Under the pieces are notes generated by a model, which ran no database searches, was not told where the DNA came from, and saw only the letters and a program-made list of their open reading frames with translations. From the NCBI RefSeq assembly GCF_030382115.1, contig NZ_JAUDRJ010000002.1, positions 26,215 through 60,004 of the forward strand: a DNA stretch of 33,790 nucleotides, in the 5' to 3' direction. Both the position numbers and the translations under genes were made by a program. Positions within the stretch are counted from its first letter, which is position 1. Every line of letters starts with the position of its first letter. This document shows positions 31,488 to 33,790 of this stretch, piece by piece. Origin of the DNA: Nostoc sp. GT001. GTDB taxonomy: Bacteria > Cyanobacteriota > Cyanobacteriia > Cyanobacteriales > Nostocaceae.

Positions 31488-32372
31488 TTAACCACAGATA
31501 CTTCTCACAATTTGTAGAAACTCCTGTAAAACAGGTGTCATATCCTCTTGTCGCCACACTACAGCCGTTTCTACTAATGGTGTTTTTTCTTCTAAAGTGC
31601 GATAAACTACACTAGCCCTTTGAAGATTTTGCAAAGAAGACGGTACGATCGCAATCCCCATTCCTGCTGACACTAGCCCGATAATTGTCTGCATTTGGAT
31701 TGCTTCTTGAGTCACTTTTGGGCTGAAATTTCCTTGCTGACAAAGACTCAGGATTTGATCGTAAAGTCCGGGAGCCAAATGGCGAGGGAACATAATAAAA
31801 TTTTCGTCTCTTAGCTCGCGCACTGAAATATTTTCTTGTCTAGCTAAGAAATGAGTTACGAGCATTGCTACAACTAGTCCTTCTTGCTGAATACATTCTT
31901 GATTGAAAGTGTTGTCTTCTAAAGGTGGATGGGCAAAACCTACATGGATGCGGCGATTGAATAGCGCTTGTTCTTGCTGAGTTGTGGTTAATTCTTGCAA
32001 CACTAACTCCACCTCTAGAAACTGTTCTCGAAACCGCCGCAAAATCACAGGCAGCAAATCGTAAGTTACCAAGCTGGTGAAACCTACTCGTAGTTGTCCT
32101 TTCTCACCCCTACCTGTCCGTTGAGTCAGATCAATTGCCTTGGACAGTTGAGCGAACAATTGATAAGCTTCTTGCAAAAATACTTGTCCGGCTTCCGTTA
32201 GCTGCACCTGTCGTTTGGTTTTGCGCTGAAAAAGTTCTACCCCTAGTTCTGTTTCTAGCTGCTGAATTTGCTGGCTTAAGGGCGGTTGAGCGATGTGAAG
32301 TCGCTCTGCGGCTTTACTAAAGTGTAGTTCTTCAGCTACAGCAATGAAGTAGCGCAGGTGTCGCAGTTCCAT
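31488..32372 (-). CDS. LysR-family transcriptional regulator
   Basis: A 294-residue LysR-type regulator. The winged helix-turn-helix is at residues 1-60 (MELRHLRYFIAVAEELHFSKAAERL, then PPLSQQIQQLETELGVELF), followed by the linker helix and a two-lobed effector domain (GQLRVGFTSL..., IGLVSAGMGIAIVP). It resembles the CatM/BenM/AlsR-like group. It is transcribed divergently from ilvD with a 105-nt gap, the usual layout for a LysR regulator and its target. Control of ilvD is therefore likely but inferred. The effector is unknown. It appears to be a chromosomal-type gene rather than part of the replication module. Confidence 0.88.
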   Translation of the reverse strand: MELRHLRYFIAVAEELHFSKAAERLHIAQPPLSQQIQQLETELGVELFQRKTKRQVQLTEAGQVFLQEAYQLFAQLSKAIDLTQRTGRGEKGQLRVGFTSLVTYDLLPVILRRFREQFLEVELVLQELTTTQQEQALFNRRIHVGFAHPPLEDNTFNQECIQQEGLVVAMLVTHFLARQENISVRELRDENFIMFPRHLAPGLYDQILSLCQQGNFSPKVTQEAIQMQTIIGLVSAGMGIAIVPSSLQNLQRASVVYRTLEEKTPLVETAVVWRQEDMTPVLQEFLQIVRSICG

Positions 32373-32477
32373 AGTTTTGATATTTTATAAGTCTCAATTA
32401 TTCATAAATATATATTGGACATATCAAAAATTGCTACTTATCATACTCATACACGCAAGTCAGAGGATGATGTAATT
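32373..32477. promoter_or_regulatory. Divergent promoter between lysR-type gene and ilvD
   Basis: A 105-nt A/T-rich gap between divergent start codons. It should contain the LysR-type binding sites (T-N11-A). ATTCATAAATATATATTGGA and neighbouring A/T inverted sequences are candidates, but no unique box can be assigned. Confidence 0.45.
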
Positions 32478-33790
32478 ATGTCGGAGAATTTGAGAAGCCA
32501 AGTTGTGACGCAAGGAGTACAGCGATCGCCTAATCGAGCTATGCTGCGGGCAGTTGGTTTTAAAGATGAAGATTTCAATAAAGCCATTGTCGGTATAGCC
32601 AACGGTTACAGCACCATCACTCCCTGCAATATGGGAATCAATCAACTGGCACTCAGAGCAGAAGTTGGGATTAAATCTGCCGGGGCGATGCCGCAAGTAT
32701 TCGGCACGATTACCATTAGCGATGGGATTTCAATGGGAACCGAAGGGATGAAATATTCCCTCGTGTCGCGGGAAGTCATCGCCGATTCCATTGAAACCGC
32801 CTGTACTGGGCAAAGTATGGATGGTGTACTAGCCATTGGTGGCTGTGATAAAAATATGCCAGGGGCAATGCTAGCGATCGCGCGGATGAATATTCCTGCT
32901 ATTTTCGTTTATGGTGGTACAATTAAACCCGGTCACTACAACGGACGTGATTTAACTGTTGTCAGTTCTTTTGAAGCTGTTGGTCAATACAGTGCTGGAA
33001 AAATTGACGAAAAAGAATTATTAGAAGTTGAAAGTCGTGCTTGTCCTGGTGCTGGTTCCTGTGGGGGAATGTTCACAGCTAACACCATGTCTTCAGCATT
33101 TGAAGCAATGGGAATGAGTTTGCCTTATTCTTCGACAATGGCAGCCGAAGATGCTGAAAAAGCCGACAGCACTGAAAAATCAGCATTTGTGTTAGTCGAA
33201 GCCATTCGTAAACAAATCTTGCCTCGTCAAATAATTACCCGCAAATCAATAGAAAATGCCATCTCTGTGATTATGGCGGTGGGTGGTTCGACCAATGCAG
33301 TATTACATTTTTTAGCGATCGCTCGCGCTGCTAATGTAGAGTTAACCCTGGATGACTTTGAAACAATCCGCGCCCGTGTTCCTGTTTTGTGTGATTTAAA
33401 ACCAAGCGGTAAATATGTAGCTACAGACTTGCACAAAGCTGGCGGCATTCCGCAAGTAATGAAGATGTTACTCGCACATGGCTTATTGCATGGTGATAGC
33501 CTCACCATTAGCGGACAAACCATTGCAGAGATATTAGCAGACATCCCCGAAGAACCATCTGCCAATCAAGATGTGATTCGGACTTGGAATAACCCGATGT
33601 ATGCTCAAGGACATTTAGCCATCCTCAGAGGTAATTTGGCAACGGAAGGGGCTGTTGCCAAAATTACCGGGGTGAAAAAACCAGTCATTACTGGGCCTGC
33701 ACGAGTATTTGAATCGGAAGAAGCCTCTTTAGATGCAATTTTGGCGGGTAAAATTCAAGCTGGTGATATTTTGGTTATCCGCTACGAAGG
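32478..33790 (+). CDS. ilvD: Dihydroxy-acid dehydratase, 5' part (cut by window end)
   Basis: The first 437 codons of dihydroxy-acid dehydratase, which converts 2,3-dihydroxy-isovalerate and its methylvalerate homologue to the 2-keto acids in valine and isoleucine synthesis. Iron-sulphur ligands are visible in [15 protein letters not shown] and [22 protein letters not shown] and [10 protein letters not shown] are also characteristic. The frame is open to the last base, and the usual length of about 560 residues means roughly 125 codons are missing. ATG 32478 begins [13 protein letters not shown], a normal cyanobacterial start. It is a core metabolic gene, in contrast to the plasmid-like genes to its left. 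Confidence 0.95.
   Translation, partial: MSENLRSQVVTQGVQRSPNRAMLRAVGFKDEDFNKAIVGIANGYSTITPCNMGINQLALRAEVGIKSAGAMPQVFGTITISDGISMGTEGMKYSLVSREVIADSIETACTGQSMDGVLAIGGCDKNMPGAMLAIARMNIPAIFVYGGTIKPGHYNGRDLTVVSSFEAVGQYSAGKIDEKELLEVESRACPGAGSCGGMFTANTMSSAFEAMGMSLPYSSTMAAEDAEKADSTEKSAFVLVEAIRKQILPRQIITRKSIENAISVIMAVGGSTNAVLHFLAIARAANVELTLDDFETIRARVPVLCDLKPSGKYVATDLHKAGGIPQVMKMLLAHGLLHGDSLTISGQTIAEILADIPEEPSANQDVIRTWNNPMYAQGHLAILRGNLATEGAVAKITGVKKPVITGPARVFESEEASLDAILAGKIQAGDILVIRYE

Noticed and set aside
1..33790. CRISPR array, tRNA, rRNA or insertion sequence.
   Set aside because: No regularly spaced repeats, no tRNA cloverleaf and no transposase-like frame were found on reading; a covariance-model scan was not possible.

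Overview
The window is cyanobacterial, most likely from a filamentous Nostoc/Anabaena-type genome. The HIP1 octamer GCGATCGC recurs throughout, there is a decayed group-2 sigma factor, and two coding sequences contain short in-frame repeats of a style familiar from Nostocales. Nearly everything except the far right end looks like the backbone of a large plasmid or plasmid-derived integrated element. No transposase, integrase, tRNA, rRNA or CRISPR array was seen.

Layout. (1) 205-6712, plus strand: partition region with an actin-like ATPase, a ParA-ParB pair preceded by two 18-bp operator-like repeats, a sigma-factor pseudogene, then a repeat-rich candidate centromere followed by a ParM-like ATPase and a small ParR-like protein. 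(2) 6942-7817, minus strand: an SSB lacking the usual acidic tail, and a second small protein that ends in an SSB-like acidic ...PPF tip. (3) 8055-9973, plus strand: an unknown protein and a lipoprotein. (4) 9974-19849, minus strand: a dedicated replisome with clamp-loader subunits delta' and delta, a family B DNA polymerase, DnaX, a sliding clamp with a long tail, and several proteins of unknown function. (5) 19981-27518, minus strand: an N6-adenine methyltransferase, a RecB-like nuclease homologue, a PRTRC-type (ParB-related, ThiF-related cassette) ubiquitin-like module (E1/ThiF, JAMM protease, protein B, a ubiquitin-like protein C, a possible protein E) and a primase-polymerase. (6) 27592-31408, minus strand: two unknown genes and a large DEAH helicase with a zinc-binding C terminus. 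(7) 31488-33790: a LysR regulator divergent from ilvD (cut by the window end), ordinary chromosomal-type genes.

How it may work together. The element appears to carry priming (primase-polymerase), synthesis (PolB), processivity (DnaN), clamp loading (DnaX, HolA, HolB), single-strand binding (SSB) and unwinding (helicase). PolB, the 9974-10648 protein and the 25999-26493 protein all end in QLSLF, a canonical beta-clamp-binding peptide. Two N-termini carry QQSLF and QLSLL. This suggests a clamp-centred interaction network that includes the PRTRC module. A leader motif (AAACCAC, 7-8 nt, then ACTAACGC in the best copies) recurs about 45-57 nt upstream of several start codons, usually with a hairpin between it and the ATG. 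This suggests shared regulation of the replication genes.
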